Source: Tsuneonella flava
GTDB taxonomy: Bacteria; Pseudomonadota; Alphaproteobacteria; Sphingomonadales; Sphingomonadaceae
NCBI RefSeq assembly: GCF_002870965.1
Contig: NZ_PHSO01000001.1
Location: 1-64,000 of the forward strand
Direction of reading: 5' to 3'
DNA: 64,000 nucleotides
A model generated the notes under the pieces. The model was given only the letters and a program-made list of their open reading frames with translations, was not told where the DNA came from and did not search any database. A program made the translations under genes and the position numbers. Positions 35,144-42,485 of this stretch are shown in pieces. The first letter of the stretch is position 1; every line of letters begins with the position of its first letter.

Positions 35144-36046
35144 TCAGCAGGGAGCTTTGGCGGTTGCATCGTCCAGTTTGTAAAACCCGGCGATGTGGCC
35201 CCACGCCTCGTCCGCGGTTTCGCACCAGCGGAACAGGTTGAGGTCATCCTTGTTGATCGTCCCTTCTTCGGCCAGCGCCTCGAAATCGATCACGCGGTTC
35301 CAGAAATCCTTGCCGAACAGCAGGATCGGAATCGGCTTCATCTTGCCCGTCTGGATCAGAGTCAGAAGTTCGAAGAACTCATCGAACGTACCGAACCCGC
35401 CGGGGAATACCGCCACTGCCTTCGCCCGCAGCAGGAAGTGCATTTTGCGGAGCGCGAAATAGTGGAACTGGAAGCTGAGATAGGGCGTCACATACTTGTT
35501 GGGCGCCTGTTCGTGCGGCAACACGATGTTGAGGCCGATCGATTCCGCCCCTGCATCGCTCGCGCCGCGATTGGCCGCTTCCATGATCGACGGACCACCG
35601 CCCGAACAGATCACGAACTGGCGCCTTCCGTCTTCGACAATGGACTTTTCGCTGACCATCTTCGCCAGCTTGTGCGCTTCGGTGTAATACTTCGCCTTTT
35701 CCACCAGCCGTTCGACCACCGTGCGGTTCGCATCGGTGGCGGAAGCAAGCATTTCCTCGACTTTATCGGGCGAAGGAATGCGGGCCGAACCATACATCAC
35801 CAGCGTGGAGCCTACGCCCGCTTCATCCAACAGCATTTCGGGCTTGAGCAGTTCAAGCTGGAACCGAACCGGGCGCAATTCCTCGCGAACCAGGAAATCG
35901 GTGTCGCGAAAAGCCAGGCGATAGGCCGGGTGCCGCGTTTGCGGAGTATCCGGCGTTCCCTTGTCGGTGAATTCGGCTTCCTGTTCGGCGCGGTAAAACT
36001 TGCGATCCTTCAGATCGCGTTCCTGTCTCTTGTTATCATCAGTCAT
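35144..36046 (-). CDS. LOG-family protein (TIGR00730-like)
   Basis: The 300-residue protein has a Rossmann core with SGGGPSIMEAANRGA and the family signature PGGFGTFDEFFELLTLIQTG. LOG proteins are cytokinin-activating phosphoribohydrolases in plants; bacterial long forms like this probably hydrolyse nucleotide monophosphates. The start MTDDNKRQERD (36046) was chosen because in-frame ATGs further upstream (36112) lie inside the transposon and cannot be native. The transposon has replaced the DNA upstream of position 36106. Confidence 0.85.
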   Translation of the reverse strand: MTDDNKRQERDLKDRKFYRAEQEAEFTDKGTPDTPQTRHPAYRLAFRDTDFLVREELRPVRFQLELLKPEMLLDEAGVGSTLVMYGSARIPSPDKVEEMLASATDANRTVVERLVEKAKYYTEAHKLAKMVSEKSIVEDGRRQFVICSGGGPSIMEAANRGASDAGAESIGLNIVLPHEQAPNKYVTPYLSFQFHYFALRKMHFLLRAKAVAVFPGGFGTFDEFFELLTLIQTGKMKPIPILLFGKDFWNRVIDFEALAEEGTINKDDLNLFRWCETADEAWGHIAGFYKLDDATAKAPC

Positions 36047-36098
36047 CACCGCCCGATAGGCCGCGGCAGAGCGGTGGGCAAGATACAGAAGCGCGCGA

Positions 36099-36106
36099 AG
36101 AAGCTG
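36099..36106 (+). repeat. Target site duplication, left copy
   Basis: The 8-base word AGAAGCTG immediately precedes the left terminal repeat and is repeated exactly after the right one. Confidence 0.9.
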
Positions 36107-36130
36107 CGGCATTAGGTAGCAAGCGCAGAA
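36107..36130 (+). repeat. Left terminal inverted repeat of the transposon
   Basis: The repeat reads CGGCATTAGGTAGCAA, then GC, then GCAGAA; the right end differs only at the central two bases. Confidence 0.9.
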
Positions 36131-36205
36131 AGCCTGCTTCGAGTGCCGCTTCTCCAAGCATCGGCTCGACTCCACTTTGGCCTCAAGGTGAGGCAGGAAG
36201 CGAGC

Positions 36206-36925
36206 ATGATAAAGTTCATCCGACTTGTGGCGCTGCCGGTATGGGCTCTCGTGGTGGGGCTCGCGGTCTTCACCACCGAAACCGTGGCGGACGAACTGGG
36301 CTGGACCTCAAAGGTTCGCGAGTTCGTAAGGGCGGGGCCTGCCGCCATGTTTGATTCAAGCTACGATACCACCATCGTCGCTATGGCATGGTTTCTCAGC
36401 GGGGTTCTTGCCATATCTTGGGGAGAGTGGGCCTTCCGTAAGTGGGAAGCCAAGCGAAAGGTCGGCAACTGGCAGCACTTCACAGTTAATTGGAAGGACG
36501 GCCAGCCCTTGGCTCAGAAACATGTGGGTGTGGCTGGCCTAACGATGCTGGACGGGCAGGTCATGGGGAACGTGAACCATTCAGACCCGAAGGTGTCGCG
36601 CAATGCAATTGCGCTGATAATCCAGTTCGACCGCGAGATTGCCGATCCATGCCCATACGTGTTCTCTGATCGGAAGGTAATTTGGCGCGAGGTCGAAAGT
36701 GGCGACCACTTCTTGGTGATGGAAGTTGATCTACGCACCAAGGATGATGCGGCCTTTGGCGTCATTGTTCGACCGAAGGCGTGGTCAAATGGCGAGAAGT
36801 TTGACGCCGCTATGCGCTGGCATGACGCTCACGAAATCCCGCACGAGAAGGTGCTGGAAGCACCTAAATCCGAACGTCACTGGCCCCAATGGCTGCCAGA
36901 CATTGCAGGAAGAAAGCGGCACTAA
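36206..36925 (+). CDS. Transposon passenger: two-helix membrane protein with soluble C-terminal domain
   Basis: The 239-residue protein starts MIKFIRLVALPVWALVVGLA (first membrane helix, about 4-24), has a second helix (about 52-70, TIVAMAWFLSGVLAISWGEW) and a 160-residue soluble domain with alternating short hydrophobic segments (VGVAGLTMLDGQVMGNV, FLVMEVDLRTKDDAAFGVIV) that suggests a beta-rich fold. No family is recognised. The first gene inside the left transposon end, it overlaps the convergent DUF6471 gene at its tail. A membrane-attached sensor or effector is possible, but nothing proves it. Confidence 0.65.
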   Translation: MIKFIRLVALPVWALVVGLAVFTTETVADELGWTSKVREFVRAGPAAMFDSSYDTTIVAMAWFLSGVLAISWGEWAFRKWEAKRKVGNWQHFTVNWKDGQPLAQKHVGVAGLTMLDGQVMGNVNHSDPKVSRNAIALIIQFDREIADPCPYVFSDRKVIWREVESGDHFLVMEVDLRTKDDAAFGVIVRPKAWSNGEKFDAAMRWHDAHEIPHEKVLEAPKSERHWPQWLPDIAGRKRH

Positions 36926-37097
36926 AGCCGCCCCGGCTGATCTTGTTGTTGAGGTTCCTGTCGTTCTCGGCAACGCCAATTTCGGCCAGCTTCTCGGCCA
37001 GTTGCGCATATGTGATCCCCCGCCGCTTCAATTCGCCCTTTAGCAGGCTCTTTGCGCGAGTCTCATATTCAACGGTGACAGGATCATTCTTGGCCAT
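36864..37097 (-). CDS. DUF6471 Cro/C1-like HTH protein
   Basis: The 77-residue protein starts MAKNDPVTVEYETRAKSLLK and has a helix-turn-helix-like core LKRRGITYAQLAEKLAEIGV with NLNNKISRGGFSAAFFLQCL, matching DUF6471. It is divergent from the transposase with 90 bases between them, and two tandem 15-base repeats lie in that gap. I infer that it represses itself and the transposase. Confidence 0.8.
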   Translation of the reverse strand: MAKNDPVTVEYETRAKSLLKGELKRRGITYAQLAEKLAEIGVAENDRNLNNKISRGGFSAAFFLQCLAAIGASDVRI

Positions 37098-37123
37098 CAG
37101 GCACTCCGAACATCATCATTTTT

Positions 37124-37160
37124 GATGATATAAACCATTGACTACGACGATGTAAACCAT
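37124..37160. promoter_or_regulatory. Tandem 15-base direct repeats, probable operators of the DUF6471 protein
   Basis: GATGATATAAACCAT (37124-37138) and GACGATGTAAACCAT (37146-37160) agree at 13 of 15 positions and are 22 bases apart, two turns of the helix. They lie between the divergent DUF6471 and transposase genes, 28 bases before the transposase start. Confidence 0.55.
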
Positions 37161-37187
37161 CATATTCGGTGAGTAACATCACTGGAT

Positions 37188-38162
37188 ATGATGATGAAGA
37201 GCAAAGGACAGCACTTTCTACTCTCCGCGAAGGCTCGCACCATCTCGCTCAAGCAGGTTTACACCATGGGCGAGGACAAGGCCTATGCGCTGTTTCGTTC
37301 CCTGCGCTGGCCGGAAACGGAAGGGGCGGCTGTTTGCCCGCGCTGCGGCTGCTGCGATGCCTACGACATTCCCTCGCGCCGCAAGTTCCAGTGCAAGGCC
37401 TGCAAGCACCAGTTCAGCGTCACCAGCGGCACAATCTTTGCCGCCCGCAAGCTGTCGTTCACCGATCTACTGGCCGCTATCGTACTGTTCGTGAACGGTG
37501 CGAAGGGTGTCTCTGCGCTCCAGATCAGCCGCGATCTCGATGTGCAGTACAAGACCGCCTATGTGCTCTGCCACAAGCTGCGCGAAGCCATAGCAAAGGG
37601 ACAGGCTGGCATTCGCTTGGATGGTATCGTGGAAATTGACGGGGCCTATTTCGGCGGTCACATTCGCCCGGAAAACCGCAAGGAGGATCGCCGGGATCGT
37701 CGCCTTGCGAAGCACCAGACCGGCAAGCGGCAGTGCGTCGTCATCATGCGTGAGCGCAAGGGCCGGTCGCTTCCCTTCGTGGTGCGCCATGAAGGCGATG
37801 CCGTGCCTATCGTCCGCGATCGCGTCGGCACTCTCGCGACCATCCACGCAGATGAGGCTTCGAGCTGGGATGACCTGCACTCCGGTTGGCAGACTTGGCG
37901 CATCAATCACTCGCTGGCCTATTCGCAAGACGGGGCCTGCACCAATCAGGCCGAAAGCTACTTCTCGCGCCTGCGCCGGATGGAAGTCGGCACCCATCAC
38001 CATATCGCAGGGCCGTATCTCCACGCCTATGCTGGTGAGGCAAGCTGGCGCGAGGATAACCGTCGCACCAGCAACGGCGGACAGGCGATGATGGTTGTGG
38101 GAGCCGGTCTTGCTAGTCGCCAGAGCCGCAACTGGACCGGCTATTGGCAGCGCGCCGCCTAA
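37188..38162 (+). CDS. IS1595-family (ISXO2-like) transposase
   Basis: The 324-residue protein has an N-terminal zinc ribbon (Cys50, Cys53, Cys69, Cys72), a helical region, and an ISXO2-like catalytic core: Asp151 in EIDGAYFGG, Asp222 in IHADEASSW and the Asn253/Glu256 pair in NQAESYFSRLRR. The sequence is full length and unbroken, so the element may be active. Three consecutive ATGs (37188, 37191, 37194) are possible starts. Confidence 0.93.
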   Translation: MMMKSKGQHFLLSAKARTISLKQVYTMGEDKAYALFRSLRWPETEGAAVCPRCGCCDAYDIPSRRKFQCKACKHQFSVTSGTIFAARKLSFTDLLAAIVLFVNGAKGVSALQISRDLDVQYKTAYVLCHKLREAIAKGQAGIRLDGIVEIDGAYFGGHIRPENRKEDRRDRRLAKHQTGKRQCVVIMRERKGRSLPFVVRHEGDAVPIVRDRVGTLATIHADEASSWDDLHSGWQTWRINHSLAYSQDGACTNQAESYFSRLRRMEVGTHHHIAGPYLHAYAGEASWREDNRRTSNGGQAMMVVGAGLASRQSRNWTGYWQRAA

Positions 38163-38200
38163 GATGCAGACTGCCTACCGAGGGAATCGGAGGTGGCGGT

Positions 38201-38584
38201 ATGACAAGAAGTTACTTGGTGGTGGGCATCCATGAAATCCACCTCGACGATAGCGGAGGGTTCATCGCCCTTCGCTTTCAAGCCAACGATGGAAAGCCTG
38301 TTGGCATTGGTCTTCATCCTGAAATGGCACATGACCTTGCGCTTGGTCTACTGGGAACTGTGGCCGATGGCACCAGTCGCGGAATCTTGCCTGCACAACT
38401 TCTCCCCACGATGAGCCCGACGACCAATCTCTCTGCAAACGAGTCTGGCCTTGAGGTCGAGTATGATCTTTCGGATGGCCTTCGCATCGCGTCTGAAATG
38501 CCGTGGCCTGTGGCGCGCGAACTTGCTGAGAAGATGCTTCGCCTGTGTGACGAAAACGACGCTGCACCTTCGATGCCGAATTAG
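38201..38584 (+). CDS. Transposon passenger: hypothetical protein (127 aa)
   Basis: The protein starts MTRSYLVVGIHEIHLDDSGG after GGAGGTGGCGGT, a strong ribosome binding site 38 bases after the transposase. It looks like a small alpha/beta protein (FIALRFQANDGKPVGIGLHP, LRIASEMPWPVARELAEKML). No family is recognised. Confidence 0.65.
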   Translation: MTRSYLVVGIHEIHLDDSGGFIALRFQANDGKPVGIGLHPEMAHDLALGLLGTVADGTSRGILPAQLLPTMSPTTNLSANESGLEVEYDLSDGLRIASEMPWPVARELAEKMLRLCDENDAAPSMPN

Positions 38585-38651
38585 CCATTTTCAGTTCTCC
38601 TATTGGTGCCGCCTAATAATAGTCAGGCGGGTGCTGCAAAAGGGTGATGCA

Positions 38652-38825
38652 ATGCATGATGATCTAGTTGCCGAAATCCGCGATGTTGCTGCGCGACTTC
38701 GCAATGATGGAAGCCCTGCGAACGCAGTGGTTCGATCCTATCTCGCGGAGCGAGTCCGCAAGCTGGAAGAAATCGCTGAAGAACTGGAACGTCGAACACC
38801 CATCCCGTTCATCCCTACGCCTTAG
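38652..38825 (+). CDS. Transposon passenger: small helical protein (57 aa)
   Basis: The protein MHDDLVAEIRDVAARLRNDG continues as one charged helical stretch with KLEEIAEELERRTPIPFIPTP at its end. It may form a coiled coil. It follows the 127-aa gene by 67 bases and converges, overlapping by four bases, with the 167-aa gene. Confidence 0.5.
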   Translation: MHDDLVAEIRDVAARLRNDGSPANAVVRSYLAERVRKLEEIAEELERRTPIPFIPTP

Positions 38826-39325
38826 GGATCAAACTCAATCTCCGACCTAGCCGCGCTGCGCCACTGCGCCGGATACTTGTCAGAGGATTCCACGCCGCGC
38901 CCACGACGGGAACGCAGCGATGAATCCACTGCGTTCTGTGCCTTCTGCAGCGTGGCGCGGTCAGGCTCGACCTCTCCGACCTGCCTAAGCACTTCCAGCG
39001 TGATCTCGCGCACGGTCATGGCTCTGTCAGCGGTTCGCAGAACCTCTAAGGCCCGCCTACCGCATGTTCCGAACGGAATGGGCAGGCTATGGGTCCATGG
39101 TCGAACAGGCGGGCTGTCCTGCGGCTCCCACTGGTCGCTGTCCTCTTGCAGCAGCATGGCCGCGCTTTTCACCAGAGCGTCCAGCTTGGCGGCGCGGGCC
39201 TCCAATTCGGGCAGCAAGGCTTGCTCCTGCCGGATGCGCCCTATGCGCTCCAGCAACAGGTCACGCTCGCCGGTGAGTGCGGAATATTTCTTGCGCAATG
39301 CATGCTGATAGTTGGTCAGGCCCAT
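38822..39325 (-). CDS. Transposon passenger: coiled-coil/winged-helix-like protein (167 aa)
   Basis: The N-terminal half is a coiled coil (MGLTNYQHALRKKYSALTGE, DLLLERIGRIRQEQALLPEL, LDALVKSAAMLLQ). The C-terminal half (about 85-150) resembles a winged helix (RRALEVLRTADRAMTVREIT, LEVLRQVGEVEPDRATLQKA). This layout suits a DNA- or protein-binding accessory factor, but no family is recognised. It reads inward from the right transposon end. Confidence 0.6.
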   Translation of the reverse strand: MGLTNYQHALRKKYSALTGERDLLLERIGRIRQEQALLPELEARAAKLDALVKSAAMLLQEDSDQWEPQDSPPVRPWTHSLPIPFGTCGRRALEVLRTADRAMTVREITLEVLRQVGEVEPDRATLQKAQNAVDSSLRSRRGRGVESSDKYPAQWRSAARSEIEFDP

Positions 39326-39370
39326 GGCCCAAGAGTAGGCGCTTGGCCCACCGCTGGGTAGATAGCAATC

Positions 39371-39394
39371 TTCTGCCGTTGCTACCTAATGCCG
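39371..39394 (-). repeat. Right terminal inverted repeat of the transposon
   Basis: The plus strand ends TTGCTACCTAATGCCG, the exact inverse of the outer 16 bases of the left end; six more bases match after a two-base mismatch. Confidence 0.9.
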
Positions 39395-39402
39395 AGAAGC
39401 TG
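39395..39402 (+). repeat. Target site duplication, right copy
   Basis: AGAAGCTG, identical to the word before the left end. Its last two bases belong to the encoded CCA of tRNA-Gln. Confidence 0.9.
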
Positions 39403-39474
39403 GATGCCCCGTGAGGATTCGAACCTCAATTGACGGAGTCAGAGTCCGTAGTCTTACCATTAGACGACGGGGCA
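39401..39474 (-). tRNA. tRNA-Gln (anticodon CTG)
   Basis: The minus strand gives acceptor stem TGCCCCG/CGGGGCA, D-arm, anticodon loop CTCTGAC (anticodon CTG, codon CAG), T-loop GTTCGAATC and an encoded CCA. The transposon abuts its 3' end and has left the gene whole. Confidence 0.94.
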
Positions 39475-39659
39475 TCGGGTGCGCGGCGGGAAGCCCTGCC
39501 AACGCGAGAGAGGGCGCACTTAGTTTCCATGCCCCGCTAGGTCAAGGGGATGCGTGACCGATCTCTTGCCCCGCAATCAAACCAGCGCTAGCATTGCAGG
39601 CAGGTGCCCGTGCGCGAACGGTTTTATGCGGCGCGGGTGGATTATTGAGAAAGAGTACA

Positions 39660-40967
39660 ATGGCGGACGTGTCTCCGCCGGACACAAACAGGAGAGCTGG
39701 CAGGAAAGGGGGCAAAAAGTCCGGCAAAGTAGCCGATTTTCGCTACAAGGGCCCCCCTCAGCTCAACGATCGTCGCCCCGGCCAGTCGCCGGACAATCGC
39801 GGCGAACCCAAGGCTTCCGAGCCACAGCGCGGCGCGTCGAACCGGCGCAAAGGGCGGCGCAGGAGGCATGGCGGCAAACCTGCACAGTCTCAATCACCTC
39901 AGGCCCAGTCGCCACAGGTGCAGTCATCTCAGGTGCTGGCCCAGCCCGAAACCCGGCCCAATTCAGCCGCCGACAAACCACGCCACCCACGCGGCACCCC
40001 GCATCCGCGGCAGGCCTATGCTGCGCTCGACCTTGGCACTAACAACTGCCGCCTGTTGATCGCGCGCCCTTCGGGAGAAAATTTCACAGTGATCGATGCA
40101 TTCAGCCGGGTTGTCCGCCTGGGCGAAGGGCTGGCCGCCAGCGGGCAATTGAGCGAAGCGGCTATGGATCGCGCCTTGGGCGCATTGCAGGTCTGCTCCG
40201 ACAAATTGCGCCGCCGAAACGTGTTTCTCGCCCGCTCGGTAGCGACCGAAGCCTGCCGCCGCGCATCCAACGGGGAAGAGTTCATTGAGCGGGTTCGCCG
40301 CGAAACCGGCATCGTGCTCGATATTATTTCCGCTCAGGAAGAGGCACGGCTGGCTGTGCTCGGTTGCCACGTATTGCTGGAACAGGGCACTGGCCCGGCG
40401 GTGATTTTCGACATTGGCGGTGGGTCAACCGAACTCGTACTGATAGAGCCAACCGATACTGTTCCGCGCATACTCGACTGGGTCAGTGTGCCGTGGGGCG
40501 TGGTGTCGCTGACCGACACGGTCGGCCGTTCAGAAGGGGATGCGGAAACCCGGCTGGCCCGTTACGCCGAAATGCGCCGCACGGTGTTCGACAGCTTCAC
40601 CGATTTCGCGAAGCGCGTCGCCCCTGCTGCCAGCGACGCGGAGGATGTGCGTCTGCTGGGCACAAGCGGGACAGTGACCACACTTGCCAGCCTGCATCTG
40701 GGACTGCCGCAATACGACAGACGAGCGGTCGATGGGTTGATCGTTCCGTCGCAATCGATGCGTGGGATTGCCGATCGGCTGTCGGCAATGTCGCCCGATG
40801 AAAGGCGCACGCTGCCCTGCATCGGCAACGACAGGGCCGATCTGGTTGTCGCCGGTTGTGCGATCCTCGAATCGATTCTCGATATCTGGCCAGCCAACCG
40901 GCTGGGCGTGGCCGACCGGGGGATTCGCGAAGGCATCCTCCGCTCGCTGATGGCAGGTGCGGCATGA
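39660..40967 (+). CDS. Ppx/GppA phosphatase with long basic N-terminal tail
   Basis: The 435-residue protein has an actin-like ASKHA core starting at about residue 118: AYAALDLGTNNCRLLIARPS, then DIGGGSTELVLIEP and LLGTSGTVTTLASLHL. It should be an exopolyphosphatase or pppGpp phosphohydrolase. The first 115 residues are disordered and rich in Lys, Arg, Gln, Ser and Pro, far longer than in most Ppx proteins. The ATG at 39660 begins MADVSPPDTNRRAGRKGGKK. rlmE overlaps its stop (ATGA). Confidence 0.9.
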   Translation: MADVSPPDTNRRAGRKGGKKSGKVADFRYKGPPQLNDRRPGQSPDNRGEPKASEPQRGASNRRKGRRRRHGGKPAQSQSPQAQSPQVQSSQVLAQPETRPNSAADKPRHPRGTPHPRQAYAALDLGTNNCRLLIARPSGENFTVIDAFSRVVRLGEGLAASGQLSEAAMDRALGALQVCSDKLRRRNVFLARSVATEACRRASNGEEFIERVRRETGIVLDIISAQEEARLAVLGCHVLLEQGTGPAVIFDIGGGSTELVLIEPTDTVPRILDWVSVPWGVVSLTDTVGRSEGDAETRLARYAEMRRTVFDSFTDFAKRVAPAASDAEDVRLLGTSGTVTTLASLHLGLPQYDRRAVDGLIVPSQSMRGIADRLSAMSPDERRTLPCIGNDRADLVVAGCAILESILDIWPANRLGVADRGIREGILRSLMAGAA

Positions 40968-41629
40968 GCCGGTCGGGACGCAACCCGGACAAACGCCTGA
41001 GAACTGCGCGCGGGCGCACTGCATCGTCGAATCGCTGGCTCGAACGCCAGCTCAACGATCCTTACGTAAAACAAGCCAAGGCGGAGGGGTATCGCAGCCG
41101 CGCGGCCTATAAGCTGACGGAGCTGGACGATAAGTATCGCCTGTTGAAGGGGGCGCAGCGCGTGGTGGATCTCGGCATCGCTCCCGGTGGATGGAGTCAG
41201 GTGGTCCGCAAACGCGCGCCTCATGCCGCCGTGGTCGGCATCGATCTGCTGGAAACCGAGCCAATCGAGGGCGTTACGATTCTTCAGATGGATTTCATGG
41301 CGGATGAAGCGCCGCCCGCGCTCGAATCGGCGCTGGGCGGTCCTGCGGATCTGGTGCTGTCCGACATGGCGGCCAACACGGTGGGCCATAAGCAGACCGA
41401 TCACTTGCGAACGATGGGGCTGGTCGAAACCGCCGCGTGGTTCGCGATTGAGAACCTGACGACGGGTGGAGCGTTCGTGGCCAAAGTGCTGGCGGGCGGG
41501 ACCGATACCGATCTGCTCGCTTTGCTGAAGAAGCACTTCAAGACCGTCAAACATGCCAAACCACCCGCCAGCCGCAAGGGATCGAGCGAATGGTATGTGA
41601 TCGCACAAGGATTCAAGGGCGCCGAATAG
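40964..41629 (+). CDS. rlmE: 23S rRNA 2'-O-methyltransferase RlmE (FtsJ)
   Basis: The 221-residue protein has NRWLERQLNDPYVKQAKAEG, YRSRAAYKLTELDDKY, the SAM loop VVDLGIAPGGWSQV, DLVLSDMAANTVGHKQTDH and KPPASRKGSSEWYVIAQGF, the complete FtsJ pattern with the KDKE residues. It methylates U2552 of 23S rRNA. The start overlaps the ppx stop. Confidence 0.96.
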   Translation: MSRSGRNPDKRLRTARGRTASSNRWLERQLNDPYVKQAKAEGYRSRAAYKLTELDDKYRLLKGAQRVVDLGIAPGGWSQVVRKRAPHAAVVGIDLLETEPIEGVTILQMDFMADEAPPALESALGGPADLVLSDMAANTVGHKQTDHLRTMGLVETAAWFAIENLTTGGAFVAKVLAGGTDTDLLALLKKHFKTVKHAKPPASRKGSSEWYVIAQGFKGAE

Positions 41630-41687
41630 GGGCGCCCTTGCAAATCTTATCAACGATTTAGATCGGAGGCTGAAGCCCCGCCTAAGC

Positions 41688-42341
41688 TTACTTGGCGGGG
41701 GCGGCTTCTGCCGCTGCCGCTTCTGCAGCTTTGGCATCTTCGCCTGCCGGAGCATCCGATGCGGCATCAGCCGGCGCGGCTTCGTCACCTTCAGCAGGCT
41801 TGGCTTCGGGCGTTGGCAGTTCGGGTCCGCCGCCCAGCGAGCGCAGATAGAGGATGATATTGGCGCGATCTTCGCCCTTCGACAGACCGGCGAAGCTCAT
41901 CTTCGTACCTGCGGCAAACGCCTTCGGGCTGGTCAACCACGCGTCGAGGTTTTCATAGCTCCACTTGCCGCCATGATCGGCCAGCGCAGACGAAAAAGCG
42001 AACCCACGCTTGCCGTGGCCGATATCCTCGCCAACGGTGCCGTAGAGATTCGGGCCGGTGCCGTTTGCCCCGCCCTGATCGAAAGTGTGACAAGTGCCGC
42101 AGCGGGCCTTGGCAGCCTTTTCACCCTTGGCGACATCGCCAGAGGCAAGCAGTTCAGCCAGGCTCGGTCCCTTGTTGGCGTCGCCACCTTCATCCGCCGC
42201 GCCTTCGACGGGATAACCCATCTCGTGCGGAGCGTGGTGTTTGTCGGCCATAAAATACTTGGCGCTCAGGCTAGACAGGCCAAGTGCGACGATCCCCGAA
42301 AACAGGACCCATCCGGCAGCGGTGTTGAAACGGTCGTCCAT
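41688..42341 (-). CDS. Membrane-anchored c-type cytochrome
   Basis: The 217-residue protein has an uncleaved N-terminal helix (about 9-27), a heme site CGTCH (Cys81, Cys84, His85), a probable Met ligand in AGTKMSFAGL, and an Ala/Glu/Pro-rich tail from about residue 170. The layout matches CycM-type anchored cytochromes of alphaproteobacteria that pass electrons from the bc1 complex to cytochrome oxidase. The start MDDRFNTAAGWVLF (42341) puts the helix at the N terminus. Confidence 0.9.
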   Translation of the reverse strand: MDDRFNTAAGWVLFSGIVALGLSSLSAKYFMADKHHAPHEMGYPVEGAADEGGDANKGPSLAELLASGDVAKGEKAAKARCGTCHTFDQGGANGTGPNLYGTVGEDIGHGKRGFAFSSALADHGGKWSYENLDAWLTSPKAFAAGTKMSFAGLSKGEDRANIILYLRSLGGGPELPTPEAKPAEGDEAAPADAASDAPAGEDAKAAEAAAAEAAPAK

Positions 42342-42485
42342 GCGTGCAGCTATCCCGCGAATTCTCAAAAGTGGCAAAGGAAAGGCAAAGTCCCCTTGCG
42401 GGCCGCTCTAATTGCACGATTGCTTGCGCGCAAGAGCGGAAACCCTTGCCGCCCGATTGACGCACAGCTACGCGCGCATTCGCCC

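Larger units (their letters stand above)
36107..39394 (+). mobile_element. IS1595-family transposon carrying five passenger genes
   Basis: The element is 3288 bases long and bounded by inverted repeats with 22 of 24 matching bases, the outer 16 (CGGCATTAGGTAGCAA) perfect. It is flanked by the 8-base duplication AGAAGCTG, the target size known for IS1595-family elements. Inside are a 239-aa membrane protein gene, a DUF6471 gene, the ISXO2-like transposase and three small unknown genes. It inserted next to the CCA end of tRNA-Gln without destroying it. All genes look intact, which suggests a recent arrival. Confidence 0.92.

Noticed and set aside
36047-36175. N-terminal extension of the LOG-family protein
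   Set aside because: The codons before position 36106 on the minus strand come from the transposon end, so the extension is a chance fusion.
41611-41641. Hairpin CAAGGGCGCC/GGCGCCCTTG over the rlmE stop as terminator
   Set aside because: It overlaps the coding end and lacks a T run, so I could not support termination there.
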